Origin: Spirochaeta sp. UBA2779
GTDB lineage: Bacteria > Spirochaetota > Spirochaetia > DSM-2461
Length of the DNA stretch: 17,936 nucleotides
Reading direction: 5' to 3'
NCBI GenBank assembly: GCA_002352375.1
Contig: DEIH01000034.1
Coordinates: 1-17,936, forward strand
Shown here: positions 1 through 7,364 of the stretch, piece by piece
How positions within the stretch are numbered: position 1 is the first letter of the stretch
How the letters are laid out: each line of letters begins with the position of its first letter
Notes under the pieces: model-generated
Told to the model about the DNA's origin: nothing
Database searches by the model: none
Seen by the model: only the letters and a program-made list of their open reading frames with translations
Program-made: the position numbers and the translations under genes

Positions 1-1632
1 GTCTGCCAGTGCTCTGCCGGTTTCCAACGTCAGCTGCTCCCCTGCCGGTGCAAATTCCCGGTATCGCCGGGCAATCAGCCTCATGGAAGCACCGTCCCAG
101 TCTGATCCAACTATTCCCAGAGCCCGGAAGCCGGAGGCTAAAGCTGATGAATCACTTTCGTACTTCAGGCATTCAAGAATCAGATTTCTGGAACGGAAAT
201 CTTCGCTTTCGGCCAATAAAAGATAAGCTCTGCCCCGTACAGTGGGATGGGAGAGCAGGGACTCATCCTGAAGACTTACAGAACGGATTGTTCCTACAGA
301 AACCAGATCTTCCAGCAGGAGATCTACCCATGGAAGTTCCTTCCGCATACTCCTGGAATCAGCATAGGATTCCAGCTCCTCGATTAATTCCATTCTTAGG
401 GATATATCATCTGAAACCGCCATTTTCTCTCTGAAGAAGAATCCCGGATTTCGTCTGGCCTCCTGCCGATCCATGGATACAGGTTCTGAGGAAAAGGTTC
501 CCGATCTCCGGGAACTCCCCCTGAACTGTCGCCAGCCGGCTCCGGGAGCTGTGGCCCTCCATGCGTAGAGTATCCAATCGCCACCACCGGCAATAAGGAT
601 GCCCTCATCACTGAGCAGAGGTTCGGCCAGAACAGATTTCCCCCTCAATTCTCCCGGAGGCAGTTCCGGATACACGATACGTATACCTCCGTCAGAGGCA
701 GGAACAAATACCGTACCGCCTTCAGTGGCCGAGGGAGCCCCGCCACTGAGAGCTATACGCATCCTGTTCAATTCATTTCCCTGATTATCATAGTTAACCG
801 CATCACCATTGGCCAGGAATACCCGGGCATACTCCCGCTCATCGGTGAGTATTGCAGAAACTCTGGACGAAGCAGGCCTGACTTCAAAATCAGGCTCCAG
901 ACTGATTAATTTGTCCATTGGATCCTCAAGAAGATTCTCTTCCCGGAAAACAGCCAGCCTTCCATCAAAACCTCCGGCCCAGATTCGACCGGATGAATCC
1001 ATTGCCAGAACCGAAACAGCAGCTCTCATGGAACTCAGGGCTATTGCTTTTCCCCAGATATCAAGAACAACAATCCGGCCGTCGGTAAGAGGCATCCAAA
1101 CCAGGCCATGAGAGCTGATTACCGGAGCCGCCGAAGCTTCGGCGCTTTCATCTATACTCCAGAGAATAACACCGTAACGGGAAACACAGACAATACGTCC
1201 TCCTACAAGCGGGATAACAACCCTGCCGTCCGGGGCGGCTGCCGGCAGTGAAGCCGCCTCAGCTCCCATACGGAGTTTCCAACGGCCGGTTCCCCCGGGG
1301 GTTACGGCAAAAAGCTCCTGACGGTCGTTCTGTACGTAAATGGTACCATCGGGAGCCACCAAAAGCATTGAACGCAGCCTCCCCCCGGGACGGTAAATCC
1401 AGTTTGATTCACCACTCAGTGGATTCAGACTGTGCAGAGCTCTGTCATCGGCAACAATGTAAACATCACCTCCCGGTCCCTGAGCGGCAAAGGCGTTGAT
1501 TTCACCCCCGAGAGCCCTGCGCCAGAGAGGATCGGTATCAATCGATGTTTCTTCAGCAATGGATAACTGAAGGCCGGCAATAAATAGAAAAAAAAGAACC
1601 GGCACAAAACGAATACCCTCAGAATGCATCAT
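1..1632 (-). CDS. Secreted PQQ-type beta-propeller repeat protein, C-terminus beyond left edge
   Basis: An uninterrupted minus-strand frame of 544 codons runs from ATG at 1632 to the window edge, so the stop codon is not seen. The start forms ATGA with the stop of the upstream methyltransferase gene, which supports translational coupling. Residues 1-26 look like a Sec signal peptide: weak n-region (R8), hydrophobic FVPVLFFLFIAGL core and a SIA|EE cleavage site. No lipobox is visible. Residues about 35-385 hold repeated propeller blades of the pattern G.(I/V)Y(V)...L.A(L)....G...W, for example DGTIYVQNDRQELFAV and GVILWSIDE. Near residues 366-378 there is GWRQFRGSSRRSG, which resembles the W..fRgd..rtG motif of PQQ-repeat proteins. 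From about residue 395 the sequence becomes helical, acidic and HEAT-like. It probably acts outside the cytoplasmic membrane as a scaffold or binding protein. Propellers of this kind are often not enzymes, and the substrate is unknown. Confidence 0.8.
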   Translation of the reverse strand, partial: MMHSEGIRFVPVLFFLFIAGLQLSIAEETSIDTDPLWRRALGGEINAFAAQGPGGDVYIVADDRALHSLNPLSGESNWIYRPGGRLRSMLLVAPDGTIYVQNDRQELFAVTPGGTGRWKLRMGAEAASLPAAAPDGRVVIPLVGGRIVCVSRYGVILWSIDESAEASAAPVISSHGLVWMPLTDGRIVVLDIWGKAIALSSMRAAVSVLAMDSSGRIWAGGFDGRLAVFREENLLEDPMDKLISLEPDFEVRPASSRVSAILTDEREYARVFLANGDAVNYDNQGNELNRMRIALSGGAPSATEGGTVFVPASDGGIRIVYPELPPGELRGKSVLAEPLLSDEGILIAGGGDWILYAWRATAPGAGWRQFRGSSRRSGTFSSEPVSMDRQEARRNPGFFFREKMAVSDDISLRMELIEELESYADSRSMRKELPWVDLLLEDLVSVGTIRSVSLQDESLLSHPTVRGRAYLLLAESEDFRSRNLILECLKYESDSSALASGFRALGIVGSDWDGASMRLIARRYREFAPAGEQLTLETGRALAD

Positions 1633-2759
1633 ATTACAAGCCGGGCCACCGTCTCCACATGAGCTGTCTGAGGTGAAAGATCGAACACCCCGTAATCGGT
1701 TAATTTATAGCCTGCAGCTCTGAGCTCTTTGATATCCCGGGCCTGGGTAACCGGGTTACACGAGACATAAGAGATTTGAGGAACTTTAAGCCTGGAAAGT
1801 ACTTTTCGTATCGACGGTGATAAGCCGGTGCGCGGCGGGTCAACGATAATAAAATCAGGCTTGGGCTCAATTCTCCTTCGGGTATAATCCTCAAGGGATA
1901 CCGGGTGGAAGGTACCGCTTTTACCCACATGCTGTTTCCAGTACTTTTTGGTTCTTTTATCCCGGTCTACACCCACAACCGTTTCAAAACAATCAGCAAG
2001 AAAGGCTCCGAAGAGCCCCACACCTCCGTAGAGATCCATTCCACAGCTGTGTCCCGCATTCTCGGCATCTTTAATGGCAAAATCGATGAGATCTGCCAGA
2101 GGGTACATGTTGGATTGAAAGAACGCCTCCGGGGGGAAATTGAAAGTTTTACCCTTAATCACCGCATGGGCCTCGGGGTTGATACCGGCTGTCCAAAAGT
2201 CCCTGTTATCACCGAAAACAACCGGACTGGCACCGTTTTCCAATTCATCAGGAGGAGAAGAGAGAAAACGATTCACCCCGGAGGTGGCCACCGGACAGAA
2301 AGGTACAGGAACAATCCGATTAGAACCCGTAGAATGAAAACTGGCGTTACCGTCGGAAAGAATCGTCGGCCGAATCCTGGCACGGTAAGACTCAGGGGGA
2401 GACGAGGTTATACTGAAATCAGGAATCTCATCATCAGAAAACCCTCCCTGACGGATGAGGGCCTCCCTGGAAAAGGAAGCCTTGGATTCCAGCTGGACAT
2501 TGTAGGCAATATGCTGCCAGCTGCAGCCTCCGCATTCCCCGAACAACGGACAGAAAGGAGTTTGACGGTCGGAAGAGGCCTCAAGAACTTCAGGTACCCC
2601 GGTTTTCATCCAGCCTTTCTTCTGATCGACGATCACAGCCTTTACTCGTTCCCCGGGAAGAACTCCTGGAATAAAAACAACCTGGCCGTCCAGACGGGCC
2701 AGACCGTCCCCCCCGGGTATCAGTTTTTCAATTGTTACTTCAATTTCATCTTTTAACAT
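1629..2759 (-). CDS. TrmA/RumA (RlmD)-family 23S rRNA or tRNA m5U methyltransferase
   Basis: This 376-aa protein is predicted to methylate uridine C5 in RNA with S-adenosylmethionine. Residues 1-60 are a TRAM-type RNA-binding domain (GGDGLARLDGQVVFIPG). C70, C76, C79 (FCPLFGECGGCSWQH) and C155 match the four [4Fe-4S] ligands of RumA. The methyltransferase half shows FFQSN (213-217), DLYGGVGLFG (242-251), IIVDPPRTG (304-312), catalytic C334 in YVSCNP and the general base E369 in AHVETVARL. It is shorter than E. coli RlmD (about 433 aa). The usual Cys of DLYCG is Gly here; that residue is not the nucleophile, so activity should be intact. The start at 2759 has no strong Shine-Dalgarno. The gene heads a two-gene unit with the overlapping propeller gene and diverges from rex. 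Whether the target is 23S U1939, U747 or tRNA U54 cannot be read from the sequence. Confidence 0.9.
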   Translation of the reverse strand: MLKDEIEVTIEKLIPGGDGLARLDGQVVFIPGVLPGERVKAVIVDQKKGWMKTGVPEVLEASSDRQTPFCPLFGECGGCSWQHIAYNVQLESKASFSREALIRQGGFSDDEIPDFSITSSPPESYRARIRPTILSDGNASFHSTGSNRIVPVPFCPVATSGVNRFLSSPPDELENGASPVVFGDNRDFWTAGINPEAHAVIKGKTFNFPPEAFFQSNMYPLADLIDFAIKDAENAGHSCGMDLYGGVGLFGAFLADCFETVVGVDRDKRTKKYWKQHVGKSGTFHPVSLEDYTRRRIEPKPDFIIVDPPRTGLSPSIRKVLSRLKVPQISYVSCNPVTQARDIKELRAAGYKLTDYGVFDLSPQTAHVETVARLVI

Positions 2760-2820
2760 TGTTATTCACTATATGCCGTTGAAGCACCGAAGGAAACTAG
2801 CGTAAACAAGGTATTTCATA

Positions 2821-2838
2821 TAAGATAAAAATATCTTA
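2821..2838. promoter_or_regulatory. Perfect 7-4-7 palindrome upstream of rex (candidate Rex operator)
   Basis: TAAGATA-AAAA-TATCTTA is an exact 18-bp inverted repeat lying 29 bp before the rex start and 61 bp before the divergent methyltransferase start. Known Rex operators have the same geometry (7-bp arms, 4-bp spacer, typically TTGTTAA-N4-TTAACAA), but the arm sequence here differs. A TATAAG -10-like hexamer (2819-2824) overlaps it; I found no matching -35. Autoregulation by Rex is inference. An unrelated dimeric repressor or simple AT-rich symmetry is possible. Confidence 0.45.
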
Positions 2839-2867
2839 ATTAAAGTAAGACCATTTATGAGGCCAAT

Positions 2868-3518
2868 ATGACCCGTATTTCACAGCACGCAAAGAAACTA
2901 TCAGCAAGTATTCCAACCATCCGCCGGCTCCCTTCTTATCTGCAGGTGGTAAAACGATATAAGTCGGAAGGCTTTACCGTTATCTCAGGGACAGTCATTG
3001 CTGAAGAACTGGAACTGGAAGCCATACAGGTGCGCAAAGATCTTGCTGTTACCGGGATAGTAGGGAAACCCCGGGTTGGTTATCCGGTTGTTGAACTTAT
3101 TTCTGCAATTGAAAAATTTCTGAATTGGGATCGTGGCTGCCGGGCCATCGTAATCGGTGCAGGAAACCTGGGATCGGCTCTGATGGGCTATCAGGAACTG
3201 AAAGACCATGGCCTTACACTAATAGCAGCCTTTGATATGTCCATAGACCGAATCGGCCCCAGGGACAATGCCCCGACAGTATATCCCATGAATGAAATGC
3301 CGGATATTGTGGCCAAGAAAGAAGCTAAACTGGCCATACTCACTGTCCCTGCCAAAGTGGCTCAGGAAGTCAGTGATAATCTGGTGGCTGCCGGTATCAG
3401 AAGAATCTGGAACTTTACCAATGTCAGACTCCGAGTGCCTGAAGGTGTACTGGTGATGCAGGAAGATCTCTCATCAGGCTATGCTGTTCTAACAGTGCTC
3501 CGGGGAGTTGACGGCTAA
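2868..3518 (+). CDS. rex: Redox-sensing transcriptional repressor Rex
   Basis: This 216-aa protein is a dimeric DNA-binding repressor that senses the NADH/NAD+ ratio and typically controls fermentation and respiration genes. Residues about 10-80 form the winged helix, with the family pattern IQVRKDLAVTGIVGKPRVGYPV (53-74 region) including the RKD recognition helix. Residues 90-200 form the Rossmann fold: GAGNLGSAL (97-105), an acidic end of beta-2 at D123 (AAFDMS), and the WNFTNVRLRVPEGV segment before the swapped C-terminal helix. Length is in the normal range (about 205-220). The start is supported by GAGG at 2859-2862, 5 nt before the ATG. It is monocistronic, with its own terminator downstream and a palindrome in its leader. 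In a genome with ppdK and fermentative genes it would be the NADH gauge. Its targets cannot be seen here. Confidence 0.95.
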   Translation: MTRISQHAKKLSASIPTIRRLPSYLQVVKRYKSEGFTVISGTVIAEELELEAIQVRKDLAVTGIVGKPRVGYPVVELISAIEKFLNWDRGCRAIVIGAGNLGSALMGYQELKDHGLTLIAAFDMSIDRIGPRDNAPTVYPMNEMPDIVAKKEAKLAILTVPAKVAQEVSDNLVAAGIRRIWNFTNVRLRVPEGVLVMQEDLSSGYAVLTVLRGVDG

Positions 3519-3522
3519 AAGA

Positions 3523-3543
3523 GACGGGAAATCCAATCCCGTC
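3523..3543 (+). repeat. Small perfect hairpin after rex
   Basis: GACGGGA-aatccaa-TCCCGTC is a 7-bp perfect stem with a 7-nt loop, starting 4 nt after the rex stop codon. No T-run follows it, so it is probably an mRNA 3'-end stabilising or pausing element ahead of the true terminator at 3559. Confidence 0.5.
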
Positions 3544-3558
3544 GATCATCATCAGAAA

Positions 3559-3606
3559 CCTGGAGAAAGAATATGAAGAAAAGTTCTTTCCCGGGTTTTT
3601 TATATT
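3559..3606 (+). terminator. Rho-independent terminator of rex
   Basis: The left arm CCTGGAGAAAGAA pairs with TTCTTTCCCGGG (12 pairs, one bulged A, one G-U) around a 12-nt loop, and is followed by TTTTTTATATTTT. The T-tract reaches into the stop codon of the convergent ABC-F gene. On the opposite strand no T-run follows the stem, so it should act mainly on rex transcripts. Confidence 0.85.
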
Positions 3607-5237
3607 TTAAGACGCTCATGGTGACCGCCGTAAAGCTTATCCCGCAAAGCGGCTACATTTTCATTCTCAAGATACGCTTCAAAAGTCATTCGGCGGTCTA
3701 TTACACCGCCCGGCGTAAACTCAAGAATCCGGTTGGCAATAGTATTTATAAACTGATGATCGTGACTGGCAAATATAACAACACCGGAAAAATCGATTAA
3801 ACCATTATTCAGACTGGTGATGGATTCAAGATCCAGGTGACCAGTAGGATCGTCGAGTATCAGTACATTAGCAGCACTGAGCATCATCTTCGCAAGCAGG
3901 CAGCGAACTTTTTCTCCACCGGAGAGTACCTTAACTTTTTTCAGAGATTCATCCTGGGTAAAGAGCATCCGACCCAGGAAACCCCGTATATAGGCTTCAT
4001 CCTGTTCCTCTGAGTATTGACGGAGCCACTCCGTCATGTTCATATCGTTATTGAAAAATTCTGTATTATTTTTCGGGAAGTAATCGAACTTAGTGGTTAC
4101 CCCCCAGTTATGACTGCCTTCATCGGCCTCATCCTCCTCGGAAATAATATCCATGAAGGCTGTTTTTGCCATATTATCAGGGCCGACAAATCCGATTTTA
4201 TCACCGGCTTGTACATTCAGATCCCATTTACTGAAAAGCTTCTCCCCATCGAGTTCTTTCCCGAAGTTTTCCACTTCCAGAACTATTTTACCCAGATCTC
4301 TTCCCGGAGTAAAACCGCAGAAAGGGAAACGCCTTGAGGTGTGGGGAAGGTTATCAAGGTCGAGTTTCTCCAGTTCCTTCATGCGGCTGGTAGCCTGTTT
4401 GCTTTTTGAAGCATTAGCACTGAAACGCTGGATAAATGATTTCAATTCCGCAGCCCGGGCTTCGGCTTTTTTATGCTGATCTTTCTGCTGCCTGGCCATA
4501 AGTTGACTGGCCTGCTGCCAGAAAGAATAGTTTCCGGCATAAATACTGATTTTGCTGTAATCGATATCGGCAATATGGGTACACACCTTGTTCAGAAAAT
4601 GCCTGTCATGACTGACTACAATCACGGTGTTATTGAACTTGAGAAGAAAATCCTCCAACCATCTGATCGATTCAATATCAAGATGGTTTGTCGGCTCATC
4701 AAGAAGAAGGATATCCGGATTACCGAAAAGAGCCTGCGCTATAAGAACCCGGACTTTTATATCCTCCTCCACATCCGCCATGAGCTTGTCGTGCATATCT
4801 CCATTGATACCCAGGCCCGCCAGCAGTGTCGCCGCTTCACTTTCAGATTCATATCCGCCCATTTCAGCAAAATCACCTTCAAGTTCGGCAACTCTCATGC
4901 CCTCTTCATCAGTCATATCAGCTTTGCCGTAAATTTCTTCCCGCTCTCTCATCACCTCATAGAGCTTGGTGTAGCCTTTGATAACCGTATGTAGAACAGA
5001 ATACTCATCAAAGGCGTTCCGGTTCTGTGCCAGAACAGCCATTCTCATTCCCGCTGGAATGTAAACCTGTCCTGAATCATAGTCCTGCTCACCGGAGAGT
5101 ATTTTCAAAAAGGTTGATTTACCCGATCCATTGGCCCCGATCAGACCGTAACAGTTGCCCGGGGTGAATTTGATACTGACATCTTTAAAAAGCAGACGTT
5201 TTCCGAATGATAGGCTGATATCCGAGACACTGAGCAT
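3600..5237 (-). CDS. ABC-F family ATPase, YbiT type (ribosome-associated)
   Basis: This 545-aa soluble protein has two nucleotide-binding domains and no membrane segments, as in ABC-F translation factors that act at the ribosomal E site. NBD1 has Walker A GANGSGKS (34-41), Walker B/catalytic E181 in ILLLDEPTNHLD and switch H210. Its signature reads VEEDIKVR instead of LSGG..., a feature I also recall for E. coli YbiT, and the linker SFIQRFSANASKSKQATSR (about 267-285) is YbiT-like. NBD2 keeps LSGGEKVR (438-445) and switch H492. Its Walker A is GPDNMAKT (352-359, Ala for the Gly before Lys), and Walker B reads LILDDPTGHLD, with Asp463 at the catalytic Glu position. ATPase activity of site 2 may therefore be reduced. 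GGAG about 9 nt before ATG 5237 supports the start. It appears monocistronic, convergent with rex. Resistance-type (ARE) function is not indicated. Confidence 0.9.
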   Translation of the reverse strand: MLSVSDISLSFGKRLLFKDVSIKFTPGNCYGLIGANGSGKSTFLKILSGEQDYDSGQVYIPAGMRMAVLAQNRNAFDEYSVLHTVIKGYTKLYEVMREREEIYGKADMTDEEGMRVAELEGDFAEMGGYESESEAATLLAGLGINGDMHDKLMADVEEDIKVRVLIAQALFGNPDILLLDEPTNHLDIESIRWLEDFLLKFNNTVIVVSHDRHFLNKVCTHIADIDYSKISIYAGNYSFWQQASQLMARQQKDQHKKAEARAAELKSFIQRFSANASKSKQATSRMKELEKLDLDNLPHTSRRFPFCGFTPGRDLGKIVLEVENFGKELDGEKLFSKWDLNVQAGDKIGFVGPDNMAKTAFMDIISEEDEADEGSHNWGVTTKFDYFPKNNTEFFNNDMNMTEWLRQYSEEQDEAYIRGFLGRMLFTQDESLKKVKVLSGGEKVRCLLAKMMLSAANVLILDDPTGHLDLESITSLNNGLIDFSGVVIFASHDHQFINTIANRILEFTPGGVIDRRMTFEAYLENENVAALRDKLYGGHHERLKI

Positions 5238-5288
5238 AGAATGATTCTCCGTTCTGAACTTGAAGATAAGGCTTTGGCCGGTAATTGA

Positions 5289-5316
5289 ATTATCATGGAC
5301 ATAGAGAGGGAGTCAA
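5289..5316 (-). promoter_or_regulatory. Candidate sigma-70 promoter for the ABC-F gene
   Basis: On the minus strand TTGACT (5311-5316, 5/6 to the -35 consensus) is separated by 16 nt from GATAAT (5289-5294, 5/6 to the -10). The predicted start near 5282 leaves a leader of about 45 nt before ATG 5237. It lies wholly in the 100-bp gap between the GNAT-kinase and ABC-F genes. Confidence 0.6.
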
Positions 5317-5337
5317 GAGCAAAGAACCCAGCGATTG

Positions 5338-7305
5338 CTACTCCAATGCTGCCAGAAAGCCCTGCATCTCATCCTCTGCTTCCCGAACAAAACGCTTTTT
5401 CAACTCTTCCAAAGTCAATGTGGAAAATTCTCCAAAAGAACAGGAAGCATCAGAATCTATATCCCTCTCATACCTGATATGGGTGGATTGATACAGAGCA
5501 AGGCGTTTTTCGGGATGAATCCCGAATTCCAGTATGGCCCTGGCACCTGCCCTGAGCAGTTCCAGTTTAACCACCAGATCTTCTTCGGAATCAACCGACC
5601 ACACCCCCAGATAAATCGGATTGCTGTCGATATTCACATCGCCTACAAACTCTCCCCGGAGCAGTTTTGTCCGGTCCCCTCCCAGGTAGGGAGCAAAGTC
5701 CAGATGTTCTGCCAGTTTTCTATCAGTAGCCAGAAATCTCCTGGTGGCAGGATTCATTGTAAAAATAATCACCTTGTCCACCGACTGTCCGTAACTCTTG
5801 AAAAAAGCACCCTGATACTCATTCACATCAACATGGGTGGATATTTTCTTTTTATACCGTTGAATACTTCTTGCTGTGGCGGAGAGCCAGGCATTCAGTG
5901 CCTGATGGTCTCCCTTCCAATGACTCACCTGAGATTTGAACTCAACCTCGTCCATTCTACCCTGGAAGTAGGAAAGAACAACCCGGTACAAATCCCTGAT
6001 ATTATGCTGTCGGCTGAAGCGTTCCAGAAGTTCAAAAACAAATATCTCCTTTTTACGGATACGCCATATAGCCGTTATTACCTCAGTGCGGTCAGTTTCT
6101 CGAGTAATTTCAATTTCTTCCTGTAAACCCTGAAGTTCATAAAAACGTCTCTGCAGAGATGTAAAGGCCTTTGTAAGCCCGATGGCCGATCGTTCAAATC
6201 GTATAATCCATTCCGTGCCATGCCCGAGTTTACTGTGGATATCAAGTCGTTTTGTTCCAAAGGTACTCCAAACCTGAGCGGTACCGAATCCTTCACCTTT
6301 TCCATCAGCTTTGGTTGACTGTCCGATAAACGCCGGCTTCCCTTCAGTATCCGTTACCAATAGCTCAGGGGGGATTCCAGCCCCATTATCCTCAATATGA
6401 AGGGTAACAAACCCCTCATTCTCGTCTTTGAGAGATATGGAAAGTCTACCGGGACGGTTGCAGTCGGCCATTGCATCAATTGCATTTGAAGCCAGATTAA
6501 CCAGAGCCCGGCCGATGTTCAGCCAATGACCGAGTACCATTGGTTTGGTAGCCGAAAGATGAATATTCAGATTCACACTCTCCCGGCTGGCCTCAATGTA
6601 GGGAACAAGGCGTTCAAGAATGAGATCCTGCAGATTAACCTCATGGGCCATGGACATGGAATCCCGATACATATTCAGCATATTCACCAAAGTGGTGGTT
6701 TCCCGATTTATATCTTCAATGATTCGTCCGGCATTCTCCGGTGCCAGAGCATTCACCATGGCATTGAGGGAACTGAGCGTTTTACGTGCATCGTGCCGGG
6801 TTTTTCCTATTTCATCTGCCGCAGGTGTTTTCCGCTCTTCCCCTCCTACCCTGTCAAGTACCACTTCACGTACGGCATTCAGCTTGTGATACACCATATT
6901 GCGGTAAACGATACTATCCTCGGGTACAAATCCCTTGTTCCGGAAAAATTCCACAGTATCGTGCTGTTTTTCCCAAACGTAGAGATAAAGATGTGACTTC
7001 TCGGGTATATTTGCCGCTAAATATTCAATAAAAGCTGTCCCGATCCCCCGGCCCCGGCCGTAGGGACTGGTTACCAGCTTATAAATAAGAAACTCCGACC
7101 CGTCAGTTGAAACATAGGTAAGAATATAACCCAGGATTTCCCCTTCTTCGGTCCAGACATAGCTGTGCTCGGTGTCTTTCTGAGCGTTGGGATCGCTAAT
7201 GTAGGGAGAAGGAATAATAAATGTATCAATATTCAAAAGGGGGTTGATTCGAATCCGTTCTTCAATTCTTGGGGTAAGGAGCTGTATCGCATCATCTTGC
7301 TGCAT
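5338..7305 (-). CDS. GNAT acetyltransferase-like / histidine-kinase core / unknown C-terminal domain fusion
   Basis: This 655-aa protein has no signal peptide or membrane segment. Residues about 1-145 form a GNAT fold: motif A is R86-G-I-G89-T-A91 after IYKLVTSPYGRG, followed by HLYLYVWEKQHDTVEFFRNKGF. Residues about 165-220 look like a DHp dimerisation helix with H171 in KTRHDARKTLSSLNAMV. Residues about 255-370 are a HATPase_c domain with N-box NLASNAIDAM (270-279), G1 DNGAGIP (306-312), F-box-like FIGQSTK (326-332) and G2 GEGFGTAQV (337-345). All ATP-site boxes look intact. Residues about 372-655 (a coiled, charged helix, then an alpha/beta stretch) match nothing I recognise. No response regulator gene is adjacent. 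It lies 59 nt after the U32 gene, separated by a hairpin. The role could be a cytoplasmic sensor kinase in which the GNAT fold binds acyl-CoA or another ligand; that is inference. The start at 7305 has only a weak Shine-Dalgarno. Confidence 0.8.
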   Translation of the reverse strand: MQQDDAIQLLTPRIEERIRINPLLNIDTFIIPSPYISDPNAQKDTEHSYVWTEEGEILGYILTYVSTDGSEFLIYKLVTSPYGRGRGIGTAFIEYLAANIPEKSHLYLYVWEKQHDTVEFFRNKGFVPEDSIVYRNMVYHKLNAVREVVLDRVGGEERKTPAADEIGKTRHDARKTLSSLNAMVNALAPENAGRIIEDINRETTTLVNMLNMYRDSMSMAHEVNLQDLILERLVPYIEASRESVNLNIHLSATKPMVLGHWLNIGRALVNLASNAIDAMADCNRPGRLSISLKDENEGFVTLHIEDNGAGIPPELLVTDTEGKPAFIGQSTKADGKGEGFGTAQVWSTFGTKRLDIHSKLGHGTEWIIRFERSAIGLTKAFTSLQRRFYELQGLQEEIEITRETDRTEVITAIWRIRKKEIFVFELLERFSRQHNIRDLYRVVLSYFQGRMDEVEFKSQVSHWKGDHQALNAWLSATARSIQRYKKKISTHVDVNEYQGAFFKSYGQSVDKVIIFTMNPATRRFLATDRKLAEHLDFAPYLGGDRTKLLRGEFVGDVNIDSNPIYLGVWSVDSEEDLVVKLELLRAGARAILEFGIHPEKRLALYQSTHIRYERDIDSDASCSFGEFSTLTLEELKKRFVREAEDEMQGFLAALE

Positions 7306-7316
7306 ATTCTATCAGT

Positions 7317-7346
7317 ATAACTGAAAAACCGGTGGTTTTCAGTTAT
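7317..7346. repeat. 13-bp inverted repeat between U32 and GNAT-kinase genes
   Basis: ATAACTGAAAAACC-GGT-GGTTTTCAGTTAT forms a 13-bp stem with a single unpaired A and a 3-nt loop. It fills most of the 59-nt gap and ends 12 nt before the kinase start codon. There is no proper T-run beyond the stem in the minus (coding) direction, so a classic terminator is doubtful. An attenuator, processing site or operator is possible. Confidence 0.6.
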
Positions 7347-7364
7347 TCAACTTATCCCAGGTCC

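Noticed and set aside
1905..2756. Long plus-strand open frame opposite the RNA methyltransferase gene
   Set aside because: Its product has no recognisable motifs, while the minus strand encodes a complete enzyme with Fe-S and catalytic residues in place.
5335..6126. Plus-strand open frame opposite the GNAT-kinase C-terminal region
   Set aside because: It is antisense to a continuous 655-codon frame with intact kinase motifs, lacks a good ribosome-binding site and shows no family features.
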